Below, piece after piece: positions 1 through 8,457 of a stretch of 64,000 nt of DNA; position 1 is the first letter of the stretch; each line of letters opens with the position of its first letter. This DNA is from a virus. Both the position numbers and the translations under genes were made by a program. The stretch lies in IMG/VR virus record IMGVR_UViG_3300024264_000023, positions 1 to 64,000 of that record; one strand, 5' to 3'. The notes below the pieces were generated by a model, which saw only the letters and a list, made by a program, of their open reading frames with translations, made no database searches and had not been told where the DNA came from.

Positions 1-2
1 GA

Positions 3-539
3 ATTGATACTAGATGTATTAACTTCCTGTTACTTCATCCAGAACTGGTAACGCAAGAAACAAATGCAAGATCTATTACTACATTCTTTAATGCAATATC
101 AAGCTTTGATTCTTTTGAAGATAACCTTAGTATGATTCAGATGATTGGTGAAGGTAGTGTAGGTGATGCTTTTGCTTCTATGTTTACAACTTTTATTAAT
201 AACAAGCTTGATAAGCTGGTAACACCAAAAGATTTGTTGACTCATGATAATGAGGCATACATCTTAGGTGAGCTTAGAGGTTGTATTGGTAAAGATGATA
301 CATACCGTGCAGATATTGCATCTACTTTAGCTACAAGGCTTGGTAACTTCTCCGTTGTATATTCTCAAGATAATACAGTAGGTCAGAAAGTAACTGATAG
401 ACTTAAAGCATTATGTACTAAAGATTATTTTACTAATGATCTTAAGTATTTAATTGTACGTACCATATTTAATGGTAATAAAAAGAAGTTTAATAAACTA
501 ATGATGATCCCAGAGATTGTCCAAATGACAATGAAATAA
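3..539 (+). CDS. C-terminal part of a probable AAA+ (MoxR-like) ATPase, cut by window edge
   Basis: The frame is open from base 3 with no stop or convincing start before the ATG at 132, so this is the 3' end (178 residues) of a longer gene. The visible part reads like the C-terminal helical region of phage AAA+ ATPases of the MoxR/dynein-related kind, with the stretches TTFFNAISSFDSF, IQMIGEGSVGDAF and FTTFINNKLDKLVTPKDLL. Walker A and B would lie upstream, so ATPase activity cannot be confirmed here. It is the first gene of a tight rightward operon; its TAA is one base before the next ATG. Family assignment is from remembered similarity and is only moderately sure. Confidence 0.5.
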   Translation: MDTRCINFLLLHPELVTQETNARSITTFFNAISSFDSFEDNLSMIQMIGEGSVGDAFASMFTTFINNKLDKLVTPKDLLTHDNEAYILGELRGCIGKDDTYRADIASTLATRLGNFSVVYSQDNTVGQKVTDRLKALCTKDYFTNDLKYLIVRTIFNGNKKKFNKLMMIPEIVQMTMK

Positions 540-540
540 A

Positions 541-1578
541 ATGGCAAATAAATCAGTATATCAAGATTTTGATACTGATGCTTTAACTTACTTTGGACTA
601 GAACAGGACACTATTTATGGTGTCCTTTCTGGTTCAGGGGAGGTTAATAAAGTATTATGTACTCAAGATCAAACAACATATGAGAAAATAAACACTATAC
701 TAACTGTCCCAACAGAAGATGAACAAACTTTTAGAACTAAAAAGAAAGCTTTTATATTACCTAAGTGTAATGTATCTCAAGATAGATTAAAAGTAGCTCT
801 TAAAGAGCATGGTATAACTGTAACAAATGATTATGAATTAGCGGATCTAATTATAGGCCATGAAGATATATCAACTCACCGTTTAGAAAACGCTGACAAT
901 ATTCCTTCTACTATAATGATGAACAAGCTGTGGAATTATGAAACTACTAAAGGTAGACATCATGCAACACATCCTAAAGAAATAGCAATATATAATTCTG
1001 GCCTAGAAGTTATACTAACTCCTAAGCTTACAGAAAGTGTAAGATACTATGATTTAGATATTGAAACTAGTCTTTATGATGAGTGGATGTTAACCGGTAT
1101 GGCTGTAAATTTAGCTCATATAATTGATACCACAAATGTTAGTGTTATTGATCCTGAAACAGTATTATGTGCATCTGCAACAAAGATGATTCTTGATGAA
1201 CAACTTCTTAGTGATCTTAAAGTTCAGCTTGCTACATACGCTGAAGACAAAGCTTTAGCTCTTAAAATTGTACCTACAATAGACTATACAAAAAATTATC
1301 ATCTATTATGGCAATTTGCTCAAGACTGTAGTAATATTACATATGCAGATAATAGAGATAAAGATCTTAGGTACTGGCTAGAAGTATCAAACTTTTTAAA
1401 ATTTGAAAGAAAGAGTGCTCAGGATATGATACTATGGTTAGAAAAAGAAGAAAAACTTGATAAAGTATCATTTAGATATCTTGAGCCTATAGTAAGGAGA
1501 GAAATAAGCATTCACAACAGAGATCTTTATACATTTAAAGTAGCTGTTAAAAAAGAATATCAACAATATTTAAAATAA
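541..1578 (+). CDS. Conserved phage protein, paralogue of next gene (unknown function)
   Basis: 345 residues, no signal peptide or membrane segment. I do not recognise a named family. Residues about 68-112 contain AFILPKCNVSQDRLKVALKE followed by TVTNDYELADLIIG, a small alpha/beta pattern somewhat like a BRCT-type fold. The same pattern occurs in the following gene, so the two appear to share an N-terminal domain. The rest is mixed helix and strand with no visible catalytic signature. It starts one base after the AAA+-like gene and is followed six bases later by its relative. A joint role of this trio in replication or DNA processing is inference from position only. Confidence 0.75.
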   Translation: MANKSVYQDFDTDALTYFGLEQDTIYGVLSGSGEVNKVLCTQDQTTYEKINTILTVPTEDEQTFRTKKKAFILPKCNVSQDRLKVALKEHGITVTNDYELADLIIGHEDISTHRLENADNIPSTIMMNKLWNYETTKGRHHATHPKEIAIYNSGLEVILTPKLTESVRYYDLDIETSLYDEWMLTGMAVNLAHIIDTTNVSVIDPETVLCASATKMILDEQLLSDLKVQLATYAEDKALALKIVPTIDYTKNYHLLWQFAQDCSNITYADNRDKDLRYWLEVSNFLKFERKSAQDMILWLEKEEKLDKVSFRYLEPIVRREISIHNRDLYTFKVAVKKEYQQYLK

Positions 1579-1584
1579 AAAATT

Positions 1585-2727
1585 ATGAGACCAAAATACA
1601 GATTCCATATTGAATTATATGATGAGCATATAGATAGCAATGGTAAAATAAAACCATCAGGTATAAAATTTGATAAGCTTGAAGAGCAATGGCTATATAA
1701 TAAAAATGGTTGGCAAGTTGAAGCTGAAGATTTAGAAAAATTAGGTTTACCTTTAGTAGAGAGTGATCAAGAAATAGATCTGCAGGATAAAAATATATAT
1801 AGATTTCCTAAGATAACTTTGCCTAGACAAAAAATGGATTTAATGAAAGATAAATATAATTGTAAAGTTATTAGAGATATAACAAAAGCAGATATATCTA
1901 TAGTATCATTAAAATTATTTGACACCCTACTTGAAAGAACATGGGCTAGTTCTATACCATATCAGTCTTTGTTTCAAGTTGTAAAATGGATGAAAGCGGA
2001 TAAGAATGCATTTACTGATTTAGCAACAGCTAAAATACAAGAGTTTTTAAATGAAACTCCAACATTTAGTATGATAGACTTTAAAGTAAATAAGCATTGG
2101 AACGGCAGCAACCCTAAATTATATGATGAGGTAAATAAATATATGCTTGATGAAGATCTGAATAATGATGAAGGTAATGATTGGATATTACCTAAAAAAA
2201 GTGCAGAAGCTTTTAATAATCTTTTGCAGTCAACAAGTCAAATTGTATTTGATACTGATATTTCTAATATTATTGATGGTGAGCTAGCAGTAATAGAAAA
2301 TGATAAATATGAAGATATTGAAAAAATGATTCTAAGTACAGATATAGATAACAGATCTTTAGCAGTAGAAATGATGGCTAATTGTAATATAGAAAAATCA
2401 TTTGATGTAGTATCAGGATTATATTATTGGAAATATGATTGGTTTAAAAATACAAATAACTGGAATTCAGTTAATGTTAAAGCAATGCGTAATAGATTAA
2501 AAGCATATGAAGGAGTTCATAATACAACCACTATATATAGTTTTAATAATTACTTGTCATTATTAGCAAAAGATAGAAAATTAACAAGATTTGCAGTAGA
2601 TAGATCTAGAAAACAACTTTTAAATACTTTACTAGGGCCAATTGTTGGTGATAGTTCAGATATATTTAAAGTTGATTTAGATAATTTGTATATTGTAGAC
2701 AAAATAGAAGAAAACATAAATGAATAG
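1585..2727 (+). CDS. Conserved phage protein sharing an N-terminal domain with the previous gene
   Basis: 380 residues. The segment YRFPKITLPRQKMDLMKDKY, then CKVIRDITKADISIVS (about residues 72-112), lines up with ILPKCNVSQDRLKVALKEHG and TVTNDYELADLIIG in the upstream gene: a Lys/Leu-Pro start, a basic helix, a V-x-x-D turn, then A-D-hydrophobic. Beyond this the two diverge and no enzyme motif is seen. The C-terminal part is helical and rich in Lys and Asn. The gene overlaps the downstream nuclease gene by 8 nt. Ancient tandem duplication is the simplest explanation, but similarity outside the domain is too weak for me to prove by eye. Confidence 0.72.
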   Translation: MRPKYRFHIELYDEHIDSNGKIKPSGIKFDKLEEQWLYNKNGWQVEAEDLEKLGLPLVESDQEIDLQDKNIYRFPKITLPRQKMDLMKDKYNCKVIRDITKADISIVSLKLFDTLLERTWASSIPYQSLFQVVKWMKADKNAFTDLATAKIQEFLNETPTFSMIDFKVNKHWNGSNPKLYDEVNKYMLDEDLNNDEGNDWILPKKSAEAFNNLLQSTSQIVFDTDISNIIDGELAVIENDKYEDIEKMILSTDIDNRSLAVEMMANCNIEKSFDVVSGLYYWKYDWFKNTNNWNSVNVKAMRNRLKAYEGVHNTTTIYSFNNYLSLLAKDRKLTRFAVDRSRKQLLNTLLGPIVGDSSDIFKVDLDNLYIVDKIEENINE

Positions 2728-3715
2728 AAACTTTCAAAAAGAAGAGGAGTTTTATGCAAATAATAAATTTTGCTTTAGCTACTCTTCTTTAAACAAATTA
2801 TTATTTTCACCATTCTTATTTTATAAGGATTATATATTAAAGGACAAAGAGGTAAGAACAGATAAGCACTTAGTAGAAGGAAAGCTACTTCATTGTTTAT
2901 TGTTTGAACCTGATAATTTAAAAGATAAGTTTAGTATAACACCCAGCAAAGCACCATCAGATAGTGTTAGAAAGGTTTTAAAGAACATGTCTTTATATAC
3001 AGACGCAGAAAAGTTGTTTGATGTTCCGTCAGAAATAGTATTGGATTCACTCAAAGAAATGAATTTGTATCAGTCTCTAAAAACAGATGAGCAACGTATT
3101 GTTAAGATTATAAACACGGAGTTTGAACCTTACTGGGAATTTTTATCTAATACTAACGTTGATGTTGTTGATCAAGATACTTTATTAAGATGTAAAGATC
3201 AATCTGAAATTATTAAAAGTAACAGTGATGTTATGGCTATATTTGAAGAAGCACCTACAGATTTTGAATTAGATGATTATGAAACACACGCAGAAAAATA
3301 TCTAAGCTGTAAGTTAAAAGGGTTACCTTTTGGTTTACATGGTTATATAGATTTCTTTAGTATAGATCATAAAGAAAAAAAAGCTGTTATAACTGATTTA
3401 AAGACTACTGGTAAAACAATAAGTGACTTTAAGGAAACAGTAGACTTTTATAATTATTGGTTACAAGCAGCTATATACTGTAAGTTAGTATGGGACTCTA
3501 TGGAATCCGTAGATAACCGTGATGATTATACAATAGATTTCAAATTTGTTGTGATTGATAAGTATAATCAAACTTACGTATTTGATGTGTCTCAAGAAAC
3601 ATTAGGTGGTTGGGCAGAAGGTCTTGGTGGTGTATTAAAAGCTGCTGAGTATCATTATAATGAAAGAAACTACAGTCTACCATATGAATTCTTAGTAAAT
3701 AAAGTTAAATTATAG
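2720..3715 (+). CDS. PD-(D/E)XK nuclease of the RecB/RecE-like type
   Basis: 331 residues. The N-terminal FSYSSLNKLLFSPFLFYKDY and LVEGKLLHCLLFEP match the S-x-L...P..F and G..hH/LL signatures at the start of RecB/Cas4/exonuclease-VIII-like nucleases. The catalytic core is visible: D211 in GYIDFF, then D226-L-K228 in VITDLKTTGK, followed by the QAAIYCKL motif (Q-x3-Y) typical of RecB-family nucleases. Expected role: DNA end resection or recombination during phage replication, or host DNA degradation. It sits between two unknown proteins in the early operon and overlaps the upstream gene. No helicase domain is attached, so it acts alone or with a separate partner. Family confidence is high; the precise substrate is inference. 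Confidence 0.85.
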   Translation: MNRNFQKEEEFYANNKFCFSYSSLNKLLFSPFLFYKDYILKDKEVRTDKHLVEGKLLHCLLFEPDNLKDKFSITPSKAPSDSVRKVLKNMSLYTDAEKLFDVPSEIVLDSLKEMNLYQSLKTDEQRIVKIINTEFEPYWEFLSNTNVDVVDQDTLLRCKDQSEIIKSNSDVMAIFEEAPTDFELDDYETHAEKYLSCKLKGLPFGLHGYIDFFSIDHKEKKAVITDLKTTGKTISDFKETVDFYNYWLQAAIYCKLVWDSMESVDNRDDYTIDFKFVVIDKYNQTYVFDVSQETLGGWAEGLGGVLKAAEYHYNERNYSLPYEFLVNKVKL

Positions 3716-3716
3716 T

Positions 3717-4295
3717 ATGGGTGTTTACACAGACTATTTTCAAAAGAGTAAAGTTTTTATGTATCCATTACTTGGATATAAAAAAGGCATTGGACATGTT
3801 CCTAGGCAAACTTATATAGCCTTGGAAGATGTCTACTCTATTGATGATACAATGTTTATGTGTTTATATCAGACCCCTATGACTGAGAAATTTATATTGT
3901 TTTTAGAAAAGTATGTATTTTCCCATCAACATTTTTATAAGCATATAAAACTTAGTGAGAGAAGACACCTGATAGTTTATGATTTTACTCCATTAAAGTT
4001 TGATTATGATAACTTTATTAAAGGTAAGTATTCAAATATAAGTGTAGATAGTAAAATTAATATATTAGATTATTTTGGAGATGATGATAAAGTTTCTGAA
4101 TATGTTCATTCTTTTTTGTCACCGCAAGAAAGTCATGAAGAATATGCAGAGTTTTTAAATGTATCAGTAGAACAATTGAAAGATGTTCATGAGATATGTA
4201 CACCTCCAGATTTAGAAAAAGAAACCTTAGTTGATAATAATTATCTTTTAGCTAGGTTATTAGAAGATACTTCAATATCTTTGAGCAATAAATAA
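3717..4295 (+). CDS. Hypothetical phage protein
   Basis: 192 residues, start ATG immediately after the nuclease stop. Rich in aromatic residues (Tyr/Phe), especially in the first 110 residues, with no signal peptide and no recognisable domain. The C-terminal third has an HEEYAEFLNVSVEQLKDVHE stretch that looks like a small helical module and a Pro-Pro turn (CTPPDLEKE). Placement directly downstream of the PD-(D/E)XK nuclease and upstream of another small conserved protein suggests a role in DNA metabolism, but that is positional inference only. Confidence 0.7.
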   Translation: MGVYTDYFQKSKVFMYPLLGYKKGIGHVPRQTYIALEDVYSIDDTMFMCLYQTPMTEKFILFLEKYVFSHQHFYKHIKLSERRHLIVYDFTPLKFDYDNFIKGKYSNISVDSKINILDYFGDDDKVSEYVHSFLSPQESHEEYAEFLNVSVEQLKDVHEICTPPDLEKETLVDNNYLLARLLEDTSISLSNK

Positions 4296-4303
4296 AACCA
4301 ATT

Positions 4304-4723
4304 ATGGCACAAATAGGACAAAATATGATGCTGGTAAAATCAGTATTTAGAAATGTAAATTCATTTACATTAATTCCTGTGAGTTTAGACTCACCTTATA
4401 CAGAAGCTATGTTTGACCCTGCGTCAGGTATTTTAGCTGTCATCAGTAAAGTGATGAAACAATCTTATCATATGGTACCAAAGTTAGATGATAACGGAGA
4501 TCCTCAAAGATTAAAAGCACCAAATCCACAAACTGGTAAAACAGTTAAAGAAGAGAGAAGGTTAGTAGATACTTTCTCTGAGTTTTATCTTAATGATAAA
4601 GCTGATATAGAAACTTTTATTCATATGTTTGCTGTCAATGCTACAGAATTTGACTACACACAGTTCATGAATATAGATGTAAAGGAAACTAAAACATCTA
4701 ATTTAATTCTACCTGGTCAATAA
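4304..4723 (+). CDS. Small conserved phage protein closing the first operon segment
   Basis: 139 residues with a beta-rich first half (MMLVKSVFRNVNSFTLIPVS) and a charged middle segment (LDDNGDPQRLKAPNPQTGKT). No catalytic motif and no membrane segment. Compact, beta-strand-rich and in a replication operon, it could be a nucleic-acid-binding accessory protein, but I see no direct evidence for this. It is followed at once by a good intrinsic terminator, so it probably ends a transcription unit. Alternative function not excluded. Confidence 0.7.
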   Translation: MAQIGQNMMLVKSVFRNVNSFTLIPVSLDSPYTEAMFDPASGILAVISKVMKQSYHMVPKLDDNGDPQRLKAPNPQTGKTVKEERRLVDTFSEFYLNDKADIETFIHMFAVNATEFDYTQFMNIDVKETKTSNLILPGQ

Positions 4724-4754
4724 AGGTCTAATACTTTATTGATTTTTAAAAAGA

Positions 4755-4779
4755 AAGCTCATTGATTTGAGCTTTTTTT
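4755..4779 (+). terminator. Intrinsic terminator after the 139-aa gene
   Basis: Perfect 6-bp stem AAGCTC/GAGCTT with an 8-nt loop, followed by a run of T residues (4773-4779). It lies 32 nt past the stop at 4723 and before the ATG at 4799. The stem overlaps an upstream TTG that could otherwise be taken as the start of the next gene, which supports 4799 as the true start. Confidence 0.8.
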
Positions 4780-4798
4780 GGCTCTAATAAATTATATT

Positions 4799-5122
4799 AT
4801 GAAACAATTAAGGGAAGAAGAAATAATGGATATTAATATCCTAATAGCAATGAACAAGTGTATGGGTGAGCTAGCACATGGATTGCAATATATACATAGT
4901 CAAGAAGTCAAGAGAAAGATCAAACATGTGATTAGGACAGTTGACTTATATGAAAGAGAAATAGATAAAAAGTTAGAGCGTGATGGATCACCAGAAGCTG
5001 TAGAAAATATTTATGATTCTATTATGGATCTTATATTAGAAGCTAAAGTAGTAGCACTTAAAAATTATAAAGATGGAAACACTAATTCAAATGAGAGAGA
5101 GAGTAATGACTCTAGCTCTTAA
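4799..5122 (+). CDS. Small helical hypothetical protein
   Basis: 107 residues, strongly helical and charged, with a Ser/Asn/Glu-rich tail. ATG 4799 is preferred over the in-frame TTG at 4778 because that TTG falls inside the terminator T-run. No known domain. Its 3' end overlaps, in another frame, the short helix-turn-helix gene at 5073-5219, so the two are probably co-translated. Could be a partner or regulator for the DNA polymerase two genes on; that is inference. Confidence 0.65.
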   Translation: MKQLREEEIMDINILIAMNKCMGELAHGLQYIHSQEVKRKIKHVIRTVDLYEREIDKKLERDGSPEAVENIYDSIMDLILEAKVVALKNYKDGNTNSNERESNDSSS

Positions 5123-5219
5123 TAAATATAAAACTGTAAGAGGTGCAGCTAAAGCTTTAGGTATTACTGAAAGAACTTTACATACATTTAAAGATAAACT
5201 TAAAAAAACAAAAGAATGA
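5073..5219 (+). CDS. 48-aa Fis-type helix-turn-helix protein
   Basis: ATG 5073 to TGA 5219. The segment KYKTVRGAAKALGITERTLH followed by TFKDKLKK is a textbook Fis/NtrC C-terminal HTH: a helix, then A-A-x-x-L-G-I-x-x-x-T-L. The gene overlaps the end of the 107-aa gene in another frame by 50 nt, and its stop overlaps the start of the DNA polymerase gene (ATGA), so it is translationally coupled to the polymerase. With 48 residues it is essentially only the DNA-binding unit. Likely role: binding phage DNA to regulate transcription or mark an origin. A shorter start at 5106 is possible. Confidence 0.75.
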   Translation: METLIQMRERVMTLALNKYKTVRGAAKALGITERTLHTFKDKLKKTKE

Positions 5220-7207
5220 AGCATTGGGTAATGGATTATGAGACTTTATCTAATTGTTTCACCGGAGTATTTGAACATTATAAAACAAATGAAAGCAAAA
5301 CGTTTGTTGTTCATGATCTGAGAAATGATTTTGATGAGTTTATAGATTTTCTTGAACAAAACGTTACAAATAAAGAGTGGCATATATCATACAACGGTTT
5401 AGCCTTTGATGGTCAGATCACTCAATATATAATAGATAATCATTACTTATGGTGTGATCTTAAAGGATGTGAAATAGCTAATATAATCTATAGGTACGCA
5501 CAGTACTGTATTAATAAGTCTAATAACAAAGAGTTTATGGATTATCCTATATGGAAAATGCAGGTGGGTCAGATAGATCTATTTAAGTTACATCATTGGG
5601 ATAACCCGGCTAAACGTTCTAGTCTTAAGTGGATACAATACAGTATGGACTGGCAAAATATATTAGAAATGCCTATAGATCATACAGCTAAGATTAAAAC
5701 TCTTGAAGAAATTGATACTATAATTGAGTATAATGTTAATGATGTTAAATCAACTAAAGAAGTCTTTAATAGATCAAAATCACTGATAAAACTACGTAAA
5801 GAGTTGACAGATACATATAATATAAATCTGTATAGCGCCTCTGAACCAAGAATTAGTAAAGAACTTTTTGGTTATTATTTATCAGAAAAACTTAATATAC
5901 CAAAGAGGGACCTTAAACAAATGAGAACTCATAGAACTGTTATTAAAGTATCTGATATTTTATTACCATATATAACGTTTACATCTCAAGAGTTTAAAAC
6001 ACTACATGATAGGTTTAAATCTTTAGAGATAGATGCTACTAACTTAAAAGGTAGTTTTAAATATCATATAGATTATAAATCTGTAAAGACACATTTTGGT
6101 TTAGGTGGTGCACATGGTGCTGCTAGCAAAGGTGTTTATGAAAGTAGTGATGATATGTTAATTATGAGTTCAGATGTAACATCTTTTTACCCAAATTTAG
6201 CAATCAAAAACAAGTGGTCACCTGAGCATTTTCCAGTTGACCAGTTTTGTGATCAGTATGAATGGTTCTTTGAAGAGCGTAAGAAGATACCTAAGAGCAA
6301 TCCAATGAATTATGTATACAAGATTATACTTAATTCTACTTTTGGCCTTAGCAATGATGTAAACAGCTTCTTTTATGATCCAGAATTGTGTATGAAGATT
6401 ACAATTAATGGTCAACTAACATTAATGATGCTTTATGAACAAATAATGGAGCGTATACCGGGTGCTGTAGCTTTATTACAAAACACAGATGGCGTAGAGA
6501 CTATAATACCAAGAGAGCACTATGATTTATATATGCAAATATGTGAAGAATGGGAGGAGAAAACTAATTTAAACTTAGAACATGATGAATATCAAAAGCT
6601 TGTTTTATCTGATGTAAATAATTACATTGGTGTAAACAACTACATAGATGTTGACATAACAAAGTTTAGAGAAGTTAAACAGTCTTTACCTCATTATTTG
6701 TTTAAAGTTAAAAATGATAAATTTAGTTATGCCCCTGTTAAACTTAAGGGTAGATTTGATTTTCACAACTTACAGTTGCATAAGAATAAGTCTAAGTTGG
6801 TTATACCAAAAGCTATATATGCTTTTTTTGTAAAAAACATACTACCTGAAGACTATTTAGAACAAAATAAAAACATTCTAGATTATTGTATAGGTGGTAA
6901 ATCAAAGGGTAATTGGCAGCAAGTAGCAAGATATGTTAAGGATGGCAAATACACTGAAGATAAATTACAAAAAATCAATAGATATTTTATATCTAAAGAT
7001 GGAGTAAAGATTGTAAAAGTTAACAAAAATGATGATCGTGAAATACAACTAGAGGCCGGCAAGTGGTTACAAAGTTTATTTAATGATATGCAAGTAGAAC
7101 CTAAATGGGAAAACTATAATATTAATAAGCTTTATTATCTGCAAGCAATTGAGTCAGAGATAAATAGTATATTATCAGTGTCATCAAATCAATTAAAATT
7201 ATTTTAA
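5216..7207 (+). CDS. Family B DNA polymerase with 3'-5' exonuclease domain
   Basis: 663 residues; replicates phage DNA. Exonuclease motifs: ExoI D7-Y-E9, ExoII N60-G-L-A-F-D65, ExoIII Y172-N-V-N-D176. Polymerase motif A is SSDVTSFYPN (D320), motif B is K369-x3-N373-STFG, motif C is QNTDG (D425). Two oddities: the first acid of the usual D-T-D in motif C is Asn (N423), and only about 49 residues separate motifs A and B, where phi29 polymerase has more than 100. The C-terminal 230 residues are phage-specific. The start is fixed by the ATGA overlap with the HTH gene. The short length and missing insertions resemble the compact family B enzymes of some crAss-like and related phages, but I cannot tell from this gene alone whether it is protein-primed. 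Confidence 0.92.
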   Translation: MKHWVMDYETLSNCFTGVFEHYKTNESKTFVVHDLRNDFDEFIDFLEQNVTNKEWHISYNGLAFDGQITQYIIDNHYLWCDLKGCEIANIIYRYAQYCINKSNNKEFMDYPIWKMQVGQIDLFKLHHWDNPAKRSSLKWIQYSMDWQNILEMPIDHTAKIKTLEEIDTIIEYNVNDVKSTKEVFNRSKSLIKLRKELTDTYNINLYSASEPRISKELFGYYLSEKLNIPKRDLKQMRTHRTVIKVSDILLPYITFTSQEFKTLHDRFKSLEIDATNLKGSFKYHIDYKSVKTHFGLGGAHGAASKGVYESSDDMLIMSSDVTSFYPNLAIKNKWSPEHFPVDQFCDQYEWFFEERKKIPKSNPMNYVYKIILNSTFGLSNDVNSFFYDPELCMKITINGQLTLMMLYEQIMERIPGAVALLQNTDGVETIIPREHYDLYMQICEEWEEKTNLNLEHDEYQKLVLSDVNNYIGVNNYIDVDITKFREVKQSLPHYLFKVKNDKFSYAPVKLKGRFDFHNLQLHKNKSKLVIPKAIYAFFVKNILPEDYLEQNKNILDYCIGGKSKGNWQQVARYVKDGKYTEDKLQKINRYFISKDGVKIVKVNKNDDREIQLEAGKWLQSLFNDMQVEPKWENYNINKLYYLQAIESEINSILSVSSNQLKLF

Positions 7208-7211
7208 ACAT

Positions 7212-7571
7212 ATGGATTATTTTGAATTAGAATGTGCAGTTGAAAACTGGGCAGAAGAAAAAGGTATTCTTGCTAAAGCTACACCAATGGCCCAGTCATT
7301 GAAAACATTAGAAGAAACAACAGAACTTATTACGGCTATCAATAATGATGACCGTGAAGAGATTATAGATGCTATGGGTGACATTATGGTCACCTTGATT
7401 ATTCAAGCTAAGATGCAAAATCTTAGTTTAGAAGAGTGCCTTGAAAGTGCTTACAATGTAATTACAAAACGTACAGGTAAAATGATTAATGGTCAATTTG
7501 TAAAGGACATTGAAGTAAAAGATATAGATATTATATCTGGTACTGAGTCAGCTTACATAAAAAATGATTAA
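7212..7571 (+). CDS. mazG: MazG-type nucleoside triphosphate pyrophosphohydrolase
   Basis: 119 residues, a single MazG domain. The metal-binding signature is complete: E34-E35-x-x-E38 followed by E50-x-x-D53 in EIIDAMGD. MazG enzymes hydrolyse (d)NTPs to (d)NMPs; phage copies are linked to nucleotide pool control or (p)ppGpp handling. It lies directly after the DNA polymerase and overlaps the next gene by 8 nt, consistent with nucleotide supply for replication. Substrate specificity cannot be read from the sequence. A second probable nucleotide hydrolase of another family sits at the end of this block. Confidence 0.85.
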   Translation: MDYFELECAVENWAEEKGILAKATPMAQSLKTLEETTELITAINNDDREEIIDAMGDIMVTLIIQAKMQNLSLEECLESAYNVITKRTGKMINGQFVKDIEVKDIDIISGTESAYIKND

Positions 7572-8406
7572 GGTACAAAAAACAACAACTCTTATAACTA
7601 AACCAAATAACAATAGTGCTAACTGCATAGCCCCAAACCTCATATATGGTTGTTTTGGTGGCTGTGTAGATACCTACTGTTATATGTCTAGGTATAATGG
7701 TAAAAGAGTTTTTGTAAATAGAAACGTTGATCAAATATTTAAGTCTGTTGTTGATTGGGAAAAAAGTTACTATAAAGTGCCTGATCAACAAGACCCAATA
7801 TACACAATGGTTGACATTGCTTGTAATACAGATTTAGTACTGATGCAGAAACATGTGAGGAAAGCAGGAATTTCTTTATATGATTACTTGCTTATGTATG
7901 ATAAACATAAAAATCTTAATACAACAATGGCTACAAAGTACCCAGGACTATTAACGTTAGACGTTAGTAATTTTAACAAGCCTCCAAGAGTTCGTGTTAG
8001 TCTTATGCCTCAGAAGTATTCTAATATATTAGAACCTAAGATGCAAAAGATAGAAAGCCGTATAGCTGATGTTAACCGTCTCAAGCAGTTGGGATGGGAA
8101 GTACATTGTAATTACAGCCCTCTTGTATTTTATCCCGGATGGAAAGAAGAGTATGATAATCTTTTTAAACAGGTAAAAGAACTAGCAGGTATAAATAAAT
8201 GTGAGGTAATTGCTTTAACCAATCATAAGAACCAAATGATTAAAGCATCACCAGAAGCGCAGGAACTAATGAGGCGTTCTTATGAAGTTAAAAATCAATC
8301 AGGCGTTATGAGGTATCCTTTAGAACATAAAGGCAGGCTAATCAATGAATTCAAGGATATATACAAGAAGTATTTTCCTTTAAACACAATAAGATATATA
8401 TTTTAA
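7564..8406 (+). CDS. Radical SAM protein, spore photoproduct lyase-like
   Basis: 280 residues. Residues 26-41 contain NLIYGCFGGCVDTYCYM, the probable 4Fe-4S/SAM site with C30, C34 and C39. Downstream stretches RVRVSLMPQKYSNILEPK, LGWEVHCNYSPLVFYPGW and DIACNTD match the conserved body of the spore photoproduct lyase family. That family repairs UV thymine dimers through a SAM-derived radical. The Cys spacing here is C-x3-C-x4-C instead of canonical C-x3-C-x2-C, so cluster binding or activity may differ; an additional C21 is nearby. Likely a light-damage repair or nucleotide-modifying enzyme of the phage. Family moderately sure, reaction unsure. Confidence 0.75.
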   Translation: MIKVQKTTTLITKPNNNSANCIAPNLIYGCFGGCVDTYCYMSRYNGKRVFVNRNVDQIFKSVVDWEKSYYKVPDQQDPIYTMVDIACNTDLVLMQKHVRKAGISLYDYLLMYDKHKNLNTTMATKYPGLLTLDVSNFNKPPRVRVSLMPQKYSNILEPKMQKIESRIADVNRLKQLGWEVHCNYSPLVFYPGWKEEYDNLFKQVKELAGINKCEVIALTNHKNQMIKASPEAQELMRRSYEVKNQSGVMRYPLEHKGRLINEFKDIYKKYFPLNTIRYIF

Positions 8407-8437
8407 TTTGCTGAGTCAGATTAATTTATTATATTTA
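8407..8437 (+). promoter_or_regulatory. Bacteroidota-type promoter for the DUF932 gene
   Basis: TTTG at 8407-8410 and TATATTTA at 8430-8437 (7 of 8 to TAnnTTTG, counting the free positions) are separated by 19 bp, the preferred spacing of the Bacteroidota housekeeping promoter. The ATG of the next gene follows 21 nt later. The -33 element starts at the stop region of the upstream gene, so this would start a new transcript inside the block. Confidence 0.6.
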
Positions 8438-8457
8438 CACTTAATAAGTTTATAATT

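Noticed and set aside
4778-4798. Upstream TTG start for the 107-aa gene
   Set aside because: It lies in the T-run of the intrinsic terminator at 4755-4779; the ATG at 4799 is the better start.
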